Of a stretch of 47,658 nucleotides of DNA, positions 32,651 through 41,876 are shown piece by piece. Each line of letters begins with the position of its first letter. Position 1 is the first letter of the stretch. The notes under the pieces are model-generated. The model ran no database searches, was not told where the DNA came from, and saw only the letters and a program-made list of their open reading frames with translations. Origin of the DNA: Lachnospiraceae bacterium (lineage in GTDB: Bacteria > Bacillota > Clostridia > Lachnospirales > Lachnospiraceae); contig JAIKXH010000025.1 in the NCBI GenBank assembly GCA_024684215.1, positions 1 to 47,658 on the forward strand, read 5' to 3'. A program made the translations under genes and the position numbers.

Positions 32651-34042
32651 ATGGACCTTTCTTTGGCATCAGATCAGATTCAAAGAGCAAAAGAACTCGT
32701 TTCCGAGCTGGGAGATAAGCTCGGAAGAGTTCCTACGGCGTGTGTTGTTACTTTTGGCTGTCAAATGAATGCACGTGATTCCGAAAAGCTTACCGGTATT
32801 TTAATACAGGCAGGCTTTTTAATTGTTGAAGAAGAATCTGCGGATTTTGTTATTTATAATACATGTACAGTCAGGGATAATGCTAATCAGCGTGTATATG
32901 GCAGACTTGGTATGGTCGGAGGATTTAAAAAGAAAAACCCTCATATGAAGATTGCGCTTTGCGGTTGTATGATGCAGGAACCGACGGTTATAGAAAAAAT
33001 TAAGAAGAGCTACAGATTTGTAGATCTTGTTTTTGGTACTCATAATCTGTATAAGTTTCCTGAATATCTTGTCAGTTGTCTATCTCAGGACAGACAGATA
33101 ATAGATATCTGGGATAAGCCGGGTGAAATTGAAGAGAATCTTCCCGTTGCCAGAAAATATTCTTTTAAATCAGGCGTAAATATAATGTTTGGATGCAATA
33201 ATTTTTGTACATATTGCATCGTCCCTTATGTCAGGGGACGTGAGAGAAGTCGTGATGCAAAAGAAATCATAAGAGAATGCGAGAGGCTGGCGGGAGAAGG
33301 TGTTGTTGAGGTGATGCTTCTCGGGCAAAACGTCAATTCCTACGGAAGAGGCCTTGAAAACTCAATTTCATTTCCCGAGCTTTTAAGGGAAGTTGAAAAA
33401 ATAGACGGTATTAAGCGTATCAGATTTATGACTTCACATCCAAAGGACCTTTCCGATGAACTTATAGAGACCATCAAAAACTCTAAAAAGATTTGCAGAC
33501 ATATTCATTTGCCTTTACAGTCCGGATCTTCAAGAATATTAAAGTCCATGAACAGATGTTATGACAAGGACAGATATTTAGAGGTTGCCGATAAGATAAG
33601 GCGAGAGATACCGGATGTGTCGATAACTACGGATATCATTGTGGGCTTCCCCGGAGAGACGCCTGAAGATGTGGATGAAACCATTGATGTTATCCGTCAC
33701 GTTCAGTATGATAATGCATTTACTTTTATATATTCTAAAAGAACCGGTACTCCGGCCGCCGCTATGGAGAATCAGGTCCCCGAGGAAGAAAGCCACAAGC
33801 AGTTTGACAGGGTTTTAGCCGAAGTTCAGAATTTCGCCAAAAAACAAAGTTCCCGTTTTGAGGGAAGAGTGATGGAAGCTTTGGTGGAGGAAGTAAATGA
33901 GAATGATGAAAGCCTCGTGACCGGAAGACTTTCAAATAATATTATCGTTCATTTTCCCGGAAGCAGTGACCTTATCGGAAAGTTTGTAAATGTAAAGCTT
34001 AATGAATGCAAAGGATTCTACTATTTGGGCGAGCAGGTGTAA
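32651..34042 (+). CDS. miaB: tRNA-2-methylthio-N6-dimethylallyladenosine synthase
   Basis: MiaB is a radical-SAM methylthiotransferase that converts i6A37 to ms2i6A37 in tRNAs reading UNN codons. The 463-residue protein has the N-terminal cluster domain (TFGCQMNARDSEK, CTVRDNANQRVYG, CGCMMQEP), the radical-SAM Cys182-x3-Cys186-x2-Cys189 (GCNNFCTYCIVPYVRGRERS), and a C-terminal TRAM domain from about residue 395. It starts on the base after the DegV stop. miaA, the enzyme for the preceding step, lies after mutS and mutL. Confidence 0.97.
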   Translation: MDLSLASDQIQRAKELVSELGDKLGRVPTACVVTFGCQMNARDSEKLTGILIQAGFLIVEEESADFVIYNTCTVRDNANQRVYGRLGMVGGFKKKNPHMKIALCGCMMQEPTVIEKIKKSYRFVDLVFGTHNLYKFPEYLVSCLSQDRQIIDIWDKPGEIEENLPVARKYSFKSGVNIMFGCNNFCTYCIVPYVRGRERSRDAKEIIRECERLAGEGVVEVMLLGQNVNSYGRGLENSISFPELLREVEKIDGIKRIRFMTSHPKDLSDELIETIKNSKKICRHIHLPLQSGSSRILKSMNRCYDKDRYLEVADKIRREIPDVSITTDIIVGFPGETPEDVDETIDVIRHVQYDNAFTFIYSKRTGTPAAAMENQVPEEESHKQFDRVLAEVQNFAKKQSSRFEGRVMEALVEEVNENDESLVTGRLSNNIIVHFPGSSDLIGKFVNVKLNECKGFYYLGEQV

Positions 34043-34167
34043 CATTTCTATCATATGGATAAACGATACTTGAATGATATAAAGTCCTTTCATATTGAGA
34101 AAAATTAAGGTTTTGTGATTATTTTTAATGTCATTATTTTCTGTACAAATACTATAATTTGATATAA

Positions 34168-34214
34168 AATAACCATGTATGTACTAAATTTAGTACTGCA
34201 TGGTTATTGTTTTA
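34168..34214 (+). terminator. AT-rich hairpin terminator after miaB
   Basis: AATAACCATG (34168-34177) pairs with CATGGTTATT (34199-34208), enclosing a 16-base perfect palindrome, GTACTAAATTTAGTAC (34181-34196). The sequence GTTTTATTATTTT follows. The stem is long but AT-rich. It most likely ends miaB transcription; the inner palindrome could also be a protein-binding site before mutS. Confidence 0.7.
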
Positions 34215-34251
34215 TTATTTTAGATTAACTTACACTTGAAAGAGATACTTT

Positions 34252-36927
34252 ATGATTTCACAAGATGATTTTGCTAAATTATCGCCGATGATGCAAAAAT
34301 ACATAGAGACAAAGGAAGAATACAAGGATTGCATTCTTTTCTACAGACTCGGAGACTTTTATGAGATGTTCTTTGAGGATGCGGAACTTGTTTCCAAAGA
34401 GCTTGAGCTTACACTCACCGGAAAAAGCTGTGGTCTTGACGAGAGAGCACCTATGTGCGGTATACCTTATCATGCCGTGGATTCGTATTTGCCGAGGCTT
34501 GTTTCGAGAGGATATAAAGTAGCTATTTGCGAGCAGGTAGAAGACCCCAAGCAGGCAAAGGGTCTAGTTAAACGTGAGGTTATCCGCATTGTTACACCCG
34601 GAACAAATACCAATATTCAAAGTCTTGAATCAAACAGAAACAATTACTGTTTTGGAGTATATTATTCCGATAACAAAATAGGCGCGGCTGTTGCAGACGT
34701 CTCCACCGGCGACTTTTTTATGACCGAGGTTGAGGATCTTTCAAAGCTTCGGGACGAGATTGCCAAATTTGAACCAAGTGAGATTACCTGTAATGAGGCT
34801 TTTCTTTTATGCGGCGATTTTATAAACGAAATGAAAGAAAGATTTCATATTCCTTTCACTACGCTTGATTCGCACCTTTTTGACGACAGTTTTTGCAAGA
34901 ATCTCCTCACAAATCATTTTCATTCAAGCTCGCTTGTAGGTCTTGGAATCGAAGATTTTTCGTATGGAGTGATAGCTGCAGGTTCTCTTTTAAAGTATCT
35001 TTATGATACGCAAAAAACCGAGCTTACTCATATAACACATATTACTCCGTATATTTCAAGTAAATACATGCTTATCGATTCGTCTACAAGAAGAAATCTC
35101 GAACTTACCGAGACTCTGCGTGAAAAACAAAAGCGCGGTTCACTTTTGTGGGTCCTTGATAAAACAAAGACTGCAATGGGCGGAAGACTTCTTCGCTCTA
35201 CAATCGAGCAGCCGCTTATTGATATTGACGAAATGAATTTAAGGCTCGATGCCATCGAGAATCTTAATAAAAATGCTATTTCAAGAGACGAGATCAGAGA
35301 ATATTTAAATCCTGTTTACGACCTTGAAAGGCTCCTTGGCAGGGTAGCTTTTAAATCAGCTAATCCCAGGGACCTTCTTGCTTTTAAAAACTCTTTATCA
35401 ATGCTTCCCATGGTTAAGATTGCTCTTAAAGATTTAGATTCTGAGCTTCTTAAAACTATAGATGAAGATATAGACGGGCTTGAGGATATTACTTCTCTTA
35501 TAGAGGGCGCTATCAGCGAGGATGCACCGATTACGCTTTATGACGGCGGTATTATAAAAGATGGCTTTAACGAAGATATAGATAAGCTTAGGGTTGCCAA
35601 AAATGAAGGTAAAAACTGGTTGGCGGCTTATGAGGAAGAGGAACGTCAAAAGACCGGAATAAAGAATTTAAGGATCAAGTATCACAGGGCTTTCGGATAC
35701 TATTTTGAGGTGACAAATTCCTTTAAAGATATGGTGCCGGATTATTTTATCAGAAGGCAAACGCTTACAAATGCCGAGAGATTTTCCACTGCCAGATTAA
35801 ATGAGCTTGAAGATGCCATCTTAAATTCCGAAGAAAAGCTTCTTCGCTTAGAGCATGATGTATTTTGCGAAATCAGAGATTCTATCGGAGCGGAGATGGA
35901 ACGCATTCAAAAAACGGCAAAAGCTGTGGCTAATCTCGATATGCTTTCCTCCCTCGCATATATTTCCGAAAAGAATCATTATGTAAGGCCGAAGCTAAAC
36001 GATAAGGGAGTCATTGATATTAAGGACGGAAGACATCCTGTTGTAGAGCAGATGTTAAGCGGTGGGCTTTTTGTTGAAAACGATACTTATCTTGATACAA
36101 AGAATAACTGCATCAGCATTATTACAGGTCCCAATATGGCCGGAAAATCAACTTATATGAGGCAAAGCGCTTTAATAGTATTGATGGCTCAGATAGGATG
36201 CTTTGTACCTGCAAAAAGCGCCAATATAGGCATTGTGGACCGTATATTTACAAGGGTAGGCGCATCGGACGATTTAGCAAGCGGTCAGTCTACATTTATG
36301 GTGGAGATGAATGAGGTTTCCAATATCCTTAGGAATGCAACCTCTAAAAGCCTTCTTATTTTGGATGAGATAGGACGCGGAACTTCAACTTTTGACGGCC
36401 TTTCGATTGCCTGGGCCGTAATTGAACATATCAGCAATACCAATATTTTAGGCGCAAGAACGCTTTTTGCAACCCACTATCATGAACTTACAGAGCTTGA
36501 GGGTAAGATAAACAATGTTAACAATTATTGTATAGCTGTAAGAGAATCCGGAGATGATATCGTTTTCTTAAGGAAAATCATAAAGGGCGGAGCAGACAGA
36601 AGCTACGGTATTCAAGTAGCAAGGCTTGCAGGCGTACCCGATATGGTAATTGACAGAGCAAAGGAGATAGCAGAGCAGCTCTCTGATAACGATATCACCG
36701 AAAAGATCCAGGCCATCAGCGTTAATTCGCAAACTGAGCATTCTAAGCGAAGGACCGAAAAACCCGATGACGTTGATATGGGGCAGATGAGCTTTTTTGA
36801 TACTACTTCGGACGAAGACGTATTAAAGGAACTTGCGGAGATCGATATCCAGACGCTTACGCCTTTAGATGCGCTTAATACTTTGTATAAGCTTCAGAAT
36901 AAGATCAATAACAGGTTTAAGTTTTGA
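34252..36927 (+). CDS. mutS: DNA mismatch repair protein MutS
   Basis: MutS recognises mismatches and small loops in DNA and recruits MutL. The 891-residue protein has the mismatch-binding domain with F-x-E in FYRLGDFYEMFFEDA, connector, lever and clamp domains, and an ATPase with Walker A GPNMAGKST from Gly626, Walker B LLILDEIGRGTSTFDG and the His switch FATHYHELTEL. A C-terminal tail (MGQMSFFDT) contains a likely beta-clamp-binding motif. Length and domain order are normal. It follows miaB, as is typical of Clostridia. Confidence 0.97.
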   Translation: MISQDDFAKLSPMMQKYIETKEEYKDCILFYRLGDFYEMFFEDAELVSKELELTLTGKSCGLDERAPMCGIPYHAVDSYLPRLVSRGYKVAICEQVEDPKQAKGLVKREVIRIVTPGTNTNIQSLESNRNNYCFGVYYSDNKIGAAVADVSTGDFFMTEVEDLSKLRDEIAKFEPSEITCNEAFLLCGDFINEMKERFHIPFTTLDSHLFDDSFCKNLLTNHFHSSSLVGLGIEDFSYGVIAAGSLLKYLYDTQKTELTHITHITPYISSKYMLIDSSTRRNLELTETLREKQKRGSLLWVLDKTKTAMGGRLLRSTIEQPLIDIDEMNLRLDAIENLNKNAISRDEIREYLNPVYDLERLLGRVAFKSANPRDLLAFKNSLSMLPMVKIALKDLDSELLKTIDEDIDGLEDITSLIEGAISEDAPITLYDGGIIKDGFNEDIDKLRVAKNEGKNWLAAYEEEERQKTGIKNLRIKYHRAFGYYFEVTNSFKDMVPDYFIRRQTLTNAERFSTARLNELEDAILNSEEKLLRLEHDVFCEIRDSIGAEMERIQKTAKAVANLDMLSSLAYISEKNHYVRPKLNDKGVIDIKDGRHPVVEQMLSGGLFVENDTYLDTKNNCISIITGPNMAGKSTYMRQSALIVLMAQIGCFVPAKSANIGIVDRIFTRVGASDDLASGQSTFMVEMNEVSNILRNATSKSLLILDEIGRGTSTFDGLSIAWAVIEHISNTNILGARTLFATHYHELTELEGKINNVNNYCIAVRESGDDIVFLRKIIKGGADRSYGIQVARLAGVPDMVIDRAKEIAEQLSDNDITEKIQAISVNSQTEHSKRRTEKPDDVDMGQMSFFDTTSDEDVLKELAEIDIQTLTPLDALNTLYKLQNKINNRFKF

Positions 36928-36995
36928 TATAGATTAAATCGATTTAAGTTAGAATTCATTAACAACAGATTTTAGGGTATTAAAGGAATACGGTT

Positions 36996-39152
36996 ATGCC
37001 AATTCAGATTTTGGATAATGAAACAATTGATAAAATCGCTGCCGGTGAGGTAGTTGAAAGGCCTTCGAGCGTGGTAAAAGAGCTTGTTGAAAATTCTATT
37101 GATGCCGGGGCCTCGGCAATAACCGTAGAGATAAAAGACGGGGGAATTTCCTATATCAGAGTCAGTGACAACGGATGCGGTATCCCTCAGGATGACTTAA
37201 GAAAAGCGTTTTTAAGACATGCAACAAGTAAGATTAAGACTTCCGATGATCTAAGCGGTGTAAAAAGTCTCGGATTTAGAGGTGAGGCGCTTTCAAGCAT
37301 TGCCGCGGTTTCTATGCTGGAGGTCATAACAAAAACCGAAACGGATTTAACCGGCGTAAGAATATGCATGGACGGAGCGGTTGAAAGTTCATTTGAGGAA
37401 GTCGGAGCTCCCACGGGCACAACGTTTTTTGTGAGAAATATTTTTTTCAATACTCCTGTCAGAAAAAAGTTTTTAAAGTCTGCCGTCACCGAAGGTGGTT
37501 ATATTTCAGACCTTATGGAGCATCTTGCTCTGTCACATCCCGATATAGCTTTCCAGTTTACAATCGGTTCTCAGACAAGGTTTCATACCTCCGGAAACGG
37601 CGATATGAAAGAAGTTATTTACAGAATCTACGGAAGAGAAGTCGCAAATGCCGTTATCCCCATTGATGTAACCAAAGGTGATCTACATATCACGGGATAT
37701 CTCGGTAAACCCGAGCAGGTAAGGTCTAACAGAAATTTTGAAATTTATTTTATTAACGGAAGATTTATAAGAAGCAATTTGATTGCCAGGGCAATAGAAG
37801 AGGGCTTTAGAGAATATTTGATGCTTCATAAATTCCCCGTATGCTTTTTATCATTAAATATTTCTCCCGAAAATGTTGATGTCAATGTACATCCAACTAA
37901 GATGGATGTCAGATTTTCCGACGGGCCCGGATTTTTTGCAAAATTATCAGAGGCTATATTTGATACGTTAAAAGCACGTGAAATGATACCGGGACATGTG
38001 CTTGATAAACAATCGGAGATTAAAAAAGCAGAAGCGGAATCGCTAAAGGAAGCAAGGAGCGGTTCTAATCCCGAGCCTTTTCTTGTTCCGAATAAAACCG
38101 TTACAGCTGTAAAACCTGTAGTATCATACGGTCAGGATTTAACAAATAAAGCCGGTACATCGTATAAGGACGATACTGCGTATAATAACAATACTGCATA
38201 TAATAACGATACTGCGTATAATAACAATACTGCATATATAAATGATAACGGATATAAAAATGAGGTTACAGCAAATCCTTATAAAGTATCCGAAGAGCAT
38301 TTTAATGTTTCACAGGTTGAAAACAATTCGCAAAGTGTTTCACAGCCGGAAAATGTAATAAAAAATGTTTCACAACCTGAAAATAGAAATGTAAATGTTT
38401 CACAGGCAGAAAACAATTCGCAAAGTGTTTCACAGGTGGAAGAGGAATTTTTCACAGACAATGCGGTATTTGAGGATACTATAAAGACTCAGGGAGCGCC
38501 CGAGGCTCCTGTAATAAAGGATGCAAAGCAGACAGATCTGTTTGAAGATAAAATATTAACGGTTGAAAATCGTGCAAAATACCGTATAATAGGACAAGTG
38601 TTTGAAACATTCTGGCTTATTCAGTATGACAGAAAGCTTTTTATAATCGATCAGCATGCTGCTCATGAAAAGGTTAATTATGAGCGAATGATGAAACGCT
38701 TTAGAAATAAAGAAATTGTTTCACAGACGCTTCTTCCGCCTATTATTGTTTCACTTAACGGAGCGGAAGAGAATGTATATCTTTCAAACAGCGACGCTTT
38801 TGCTTCCCTTGGATTTGAAGTTGAACATTTCGGAGGCAATGAATACGCTCTAAGAGCTGTTCCGGTCGATTTGTACGGTCATTCGGAAAAGGAATTGTTC
38901 CTTACGGTTTTGGATGAACTCGCTGAAGGAAACAGCAGAGGAAGTTATCTTGCCATCGAGGAAAAAATTGCCGGAATGGCTTGTAAAGCCTCAATTAAAG
39001 GCGGAGATACAATATCGAGAGCCGAAGTTGAGACGCTTATTGATGAGCTTTTAAGTCTTGAAAACCCTTATAATTGTCCGCACGGAAGACCGACAATTAT
39101 TGTTATGACCGAGACAGAGATGGAAAAGAAATTTAAACGTATTGTAGACTGA
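36996..39152 (+). CDS. mutL: DNA mismatch repair protein MutL, endonuclease type
   Basis: MutL couples mismatch recognition to strand nicking. The 718-residue protein has a GHKL ATPase (AAGEVVERPSSVVKELVENS, DNGCGI, TSKI, GFRGEAL) to about residue 330, then a long linker and a C-terminal dimerisation/nuclease domain. The metal motif DQHAAHEKVNYE (552-563), ACKASIKGG and CPHGRP are intact, so it should nick DNA itself and need no MutH. The linker (about 340-490) is unusually repetitive, with four 6-residue TAYNNN-type units and five 10-residue VSQxEN-type units. The last codons and stop lie in the first unit of a downstream tandem repeat. Confidence 0.97.
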   Translation: MPIQILDNETIDKIAAGEVVERPSSVVKELVENSIDAGASAITVEIKDGGISYIRVSDNGCGIPQDDLRKAFLRHATSKIKTSDDLSGVKSLGFRGEALSSIAAVSMLEVITKTETDLTGVRICMDGAVESSFEEVGAPTGTTFFVRNIFFNTPVRKKFLKSAVTEGGYISDLMEHLALSHPDIAFQFTIGSQTRFHTSGNGDMKEVIYRIYGREVANAVIPIDVTKGDLHITGYLGKPEQVRSNRNFEIYFINGRFIRSNLIARAIEEGFREYLMLHKFPVCFLSLNISPENVDVNVHPTKMDVRFSDGPGFFAKLSEAIFDTLKAREMIPGHVLDKQSEIKKAEAESLKEARSGSNPEPFLVPNKTVTAVKPVVSYGQDLTNKAGTSYKDDTAYNNNTAYNNDTAYNNNTAYINDNGYKNEVTANPYKVSEEHFNVSQVENNSQSVSQPENVIKNVSQPENRNVNVSQAENNSQSVSQVEEEFFTDNAVFEDTIKTQGAPEAPVIKDAKQTDLFEDKILTVENRAKYRIIGQVFETFWLIQYDRKLFIIDQHAAHEKVNYERMMKRFRNKEIVSQTLLPPIIVSLNGAEENVYLSNSDAFASLGFEVEHFGGNEYALRAVPVDLYGHSEKELFLTVLDELAEGNSRGSYLAIEEKIAGMACKASIKGGDTISRAEVETLIDELLSLENPYNCPHGRPTIIVMTETEMEKKFKRIVD
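38172..38243. repeat. 18-bp x 4 in-frame repeat in the mutL linker
   Basis: Four 18-base units start at 38172, 38190, 38208 and 38226. Units one and three are identical (GATACTGCGTATAATAAC) and units two and four nearly so, giving a 36-base higher-order repeat. It encodes DTAYNN/NTAYNN and keeps the reading frame. Confidence 0.93.
38304..38450. repeat. 30-bp x 5 in-frame repeat in the mutL linker
   Basis: Five units with GTTTCACA at 38307, 38337, 38367, 38397 and 38427 have an exact 30-base period. They encode ten-residue units such as NVSQVENNSQ, NVSQPENRNV and NVSQAENNSQ. Units one and four are almost identical over all 30 bases, which indicates duplication within the array. Confidence 0.93.
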
Positions 39153-39228
39153 TTTTTTTATAGACTGATTTTTTAGACTGATTTTTTTATATACTGATTT
39201 TTTGTATACTGATTTTTGTAAGCTGATC
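39145..39228. repeat. 13-16 bp x ~5 tandem repeat starting inside mutL
   Basis: Units of the form TA(G/T)ACTGATTTTTT start at about 39145, 39161, 39174, 39190 and 39205, and a decayed sixth copy follows at 39219. The first unit contains the last codon and TGA stop of mutL. Units differ mainly in T-run length. The array fills most of the gap before miaA. Confidence 0.9.
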
Positions 39229-39257
39229 TGCAATATTTTTGGTAAATTATTTAGCAT

Positions 39258-40193
39258 ATGAATCGTAAACCACTTATAATAATTGCCGGACCTACGGCAG
39301 TCGGTAAAACAGAGCTTTCTATTAATCTCGCCAGGGAACTTTCGGGCGAGATTATTTCTGCTGACTCTGTACAGGTTTACAAAGGGATGGATATAGGCTC
39401 AGCCAAGATTTCAAAGGATGAAATGTGCGGCGTACCGCATCATTTGATAGATATTTTAAATCCCGAAGATGATTTTAATGTGGCTTTATTTAAAGATTTG
39501 GTATATGAAGCCATGGACGGGATATATAATAGGGGCCATATTCCCATAATGGTTGGGGGAACGGGCTTTTATATTCAGGCTGTTCTTAAAAATGTTGATT
39601 TTTCAAATGGGGCCTCTGATGAGGAATACAGAATTGAGCTCGAAAAATTTGCATTGGAAAACGGTAATACTGCTCTACATGATATGTTAAAAGATATAGA
39701 TCCGGTTTCTTTTGATGCTATTCCCGAAGGAAATGTAAAAAGAGTTATCAGAGCGCTTGAGTATTATAAAGTTACCGGTGAACCTATTTCTGAACATAAT
39801 AAAAGAGAGGCTGAAAAACAGTCTGATTTTGATTACAGATTTTTTGTTTTAAACGATGACCGGGATTATCTGTACAGCCGCATAGACAAAAGAGTCGATA
39901 AGATGATGGATAGCGGCCTTTTGGATGAAGTAAAAGGGCTTTTTGACAGAAATATTAAAAGAGAAGCCGTAAGTATGCAGTCTTTGGGATATCGTCAGAT
40001 TTATGACTATCTTTACGGTGATTGCAGTCTAAAAGAGGCTGTCTATCAGATAAAACTTCAGACAAGGCATTTTGCAAAACGTCAGATCACCTGGTTTAAA
40101 CGAGAAAAGGATTGCATTTGGGTTAATAAAAATGAATTTGACCGCGATGAGGACAGAATTTTAAAATATATTTTGTCTAAGTGCGATTTTTAA
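39258..40193 (+). CDS. miaA: tRNA dimethylallyltransferase
   Basis: MiaA transfers dimethylallyl to A37 of tRNAs reading UNN codons, giving i6A, the substrate of MiaB. The 311-residue protein has the P-loop GPTAVGKTEL, DSVQVYKGMDIGSAK, VPHHLIDI, GGTGFYIQAVL, and the C-terminal QIKLQTRHFAKRQITWFKRE. The length is normal. The Shine-Dalgarno is weak. mutS-mutL-miaA order is widely conserved. Confidence 0.97.
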   Translation: MNRKPLIIIAGPTAVGKTELSINLARELSGEIISADSVQVYKGMDIGSAKISKDEMCGVPHHLIDILNPEDDFNVALFKDLVYEAMDGIYNRGHIPIMVGGTGFYIQAVLKNVDFSNGASDEEYRIELEKFALENGNTALHDMLKDIDPVSFDAIPEGNVKRVIRALEYYKVTGEPISEHNKREAEKQSDFDYRFFVLNDDRDYLYSRIDKRVDKMMDSGLLDEVKGLFDRNIKREAVSMQSLGYRQIYDYLYGDCSLKEAVYQIKLQTRHFAKRQITWFKREKDCIWVNKNEFDRDEDRILKYILSKCDF

Positions 40194-40269
40194 ATATTAA
40201 ATGAACCGGTTTTAACCGTTTTACCAAATAAATATATTATTTATTTTCATGATAGATTTGGAGAAAATT

Positions 40270-41556
40270 ATGCATAACGATTTAAAAGAGATCTATAAAA
40301 CCTTAGGTATTTCCGATGAGGTTGCAAAATTTGGCGAGGAAATACTTACAGGACTTAAAGAAAGATTTGAAAAAATTGATGAGATTGCTGAGATAAATCA
40401 GCTTAAAGTACTTGCTGCGCTTCAAAAAAATCAGGTATCCGAGGCATGCCTTCACGGAACCAGCGGATATGGATACAACGATATGGGACGTGAAAAATTA
40501 GAGGCTGTTTATGCCGATATTTTTCATACAGAGGATGCTCTTGTAAGGCCTCAGATCACTTGCGGAACTCATGCCCTTGCCCTTGCTCTTATGAGTAATT
40601 TAAGGCCCGGTGATGAGCTTATGAGCCCTGTCGGAAAGCCTTATGATACCTTGGAAGAGGTTATTGGAATCAGACCCAGCAAAGGCTCATTGGCAGAGTA
40701 CGGCGTAAGCTATAAGCAGGTTGACCTGCTTCCTGACGGAGGCTTTGACTGGGACGGCATTAAGGCTGCGATCGGCCCCAAAACAAAGCTTTGTACCATA
40801 CAAAGGTCAAAAGGCTATCAGACAAGACACACACTTGGCGTAGAGGAAATAGGAGAGCTTATTAAGTTTATTAAAAGCGTTAAGAGCGACGTTATCTGCA
40901 TGGTTGACAACTGCTACGGAGAATTTGTTGAAACAATTGAGCCTTCGGATGTTGGCGCGGATATGGTTGTCGGCTCTCTTATCAAAAACCCCGGAGGCGG
41001 GCTTGCTCCAATCGGCGGATATATAGCAGGAAAAAAAGAGTGCGTTGAAAATGCAGCTTACAGACTTACTTCACCCGGACTCGGAAAAGAAGTTGGCGCT
41101 TCTTTGGGCATTTTACAGAGCTTTTATCAGGGACTTTTCCTTTCTCCTACGGTTACCGCTTGTGCTCTAAAAAGTGCTATTTTCGGTGCTTGTGTATATG
41201 AAAAGCTTGGTTTTTCCGTACTTCCAAACAGCACAGAAGAAAGGCATGATATTATCCAGGCAATCACTTTTGGAAGAGCGGATGCGGTAGAAGCATTCTG
41301 CAGAGGAATTCAGGCTGCCGCACCTATTGATTCGCATGTAACACCCATACCCTGGGATATGCCGGGATATGACGCTCCTGTAATCATGGCTGCCGGTGCT
41401 TTTGTCTCCGGTTCATCCATCGAGTTATCCGCAGACGGACCTATTAAGCCTCCGTATGCTGTATATTTCCAGGGCGGACTTACATGGCCGCACGGTAAAT
41501 TCGGTATTTTAAAATCTTTGCAATCGCTTGTGGATAATGGGATTGTTTTATGGTAA
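40270..41556 (+). CDS. YnbB-like PLP protein (methionine gamma-lyase / aluminium-resistance family)
   Basis: This 428-residue fold-type I PLP protein belongs to the YnbB family, annotated as aluminium-resistance or methionine gamma-lyase family. It has LHGTSGYGYNDMGRE, RPQITCGTHALALAL, VDNCYGEFVE and a probable PLP Lys in GSLIKNPGGGLAPIGGYIAG. Its physiological reaction is uncertain. The start at 40270 has TTGGAG six bases upstream; an ATG 21 bases earlier has no ribosome site. The position after miaA is the usual one in Firmicutes. Confidence 0.9.
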   Translation: MHNDLKEIYKTLGISDEVAKFGEEILTGLKERFEKIDEIAEINQLKVLAALQKNQVSEACLHGTSGYGYNDMGREKLEAVYADIFHTEDALVRPQITCGTHALALALMSNLRPGDELMSPVGKPYDTLEEVIGIRPSKGSLAEYGVSYKQVDLLPDGGFDWDGIKAAIGPKTKLCTIQRSKGYQTRHTLGVEEIGELIKFIKSVKSDVICMVDNCYGEFVETIEPSDVGADMVVGSLIKNPGGGLAPIGGYIAGKKECVENAAYRLTSPGLGKEVGASLGILQSFYQGLFLSPTVTACALKSAIFGACVYEKLGFSVLPNSTEERHDIIQAITFGRADAVEAFCRGIQAAAPIDSHVTPIPWDMPGYDAPVIMAAGAFVSGSSIELSADGPIKPPYAVYFQGGLTWPHGKFGILKSLQSLVDNGIVLW

Positions 41557-41590
41557 AATAAGTTAGTATGCTTACCGGAGAGGTGAAAAC

Positions 41591-41833
41591 ATGAGAAAAT
41601 CAGGATGGATTTTGGTTCTATTATTGATCATAGGATTTTTGGTCGGAAATTTGCTTGGTACATATTTTGGTAATTCTTTTTTCAGTTACGGTGCCAATTT
41701 CGGGCTTGAGAATCCTGTGGAACTGAATTTGGGCTTTATAAACCTTGTTTTCGGTATTAAATTTAATGTTACCATTGCAGGAGTTATTGGTCTGCTTGTC
41801 GCATTTTTGGTTTATAAATTCACTGTAAAGTAA
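41591..41833 (+). CDS. DUF4321 small membrane protein
   Basis: This 80-residue protein has two hydrophobic helices, at about residues 6-27 (WILVLLLIIGFLVGNLLGTY) and 58-78 (VTIAGVIGLLVAFLVYKF). The loop between them contains NPVELNLGFINLVFGIKFN. This layout matches the DUF4321 family found in Clostridia near radC and mreB. Function unknown. A GGAGAGG ribosome site precedes the ATG. Confidence 0.85.
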   Translation: MRKSGWILVLLLIIGFLVGNLLGTYFGNSFFSYGANFGLENPVELNLGFINLVFGIKFNVTIAGVIGLLVAFLVYKFTVK

Positions 41834-41876
41834 GCTTTTTAACCTTCTAAGTCCCCGAAGAAGATTTGGGAGGTAT

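Noticed and set aside
34153-34158. TATAAT as a -10 box for mutS.
   Set aside because: No -35 match at the right distance, and the miaB terminator hairpin lies directly downstream.
38307-38754. Seven copies of TGTTTCAC, the half-site of the chromosome-partition site parS, at 30-base spacings within mutL.
   Set aside because: All are half-sites without the second arm GTGAAACA. Five are explained by the VSQ codons of the 30-bp coding repeat and two by ordinary VS codons.
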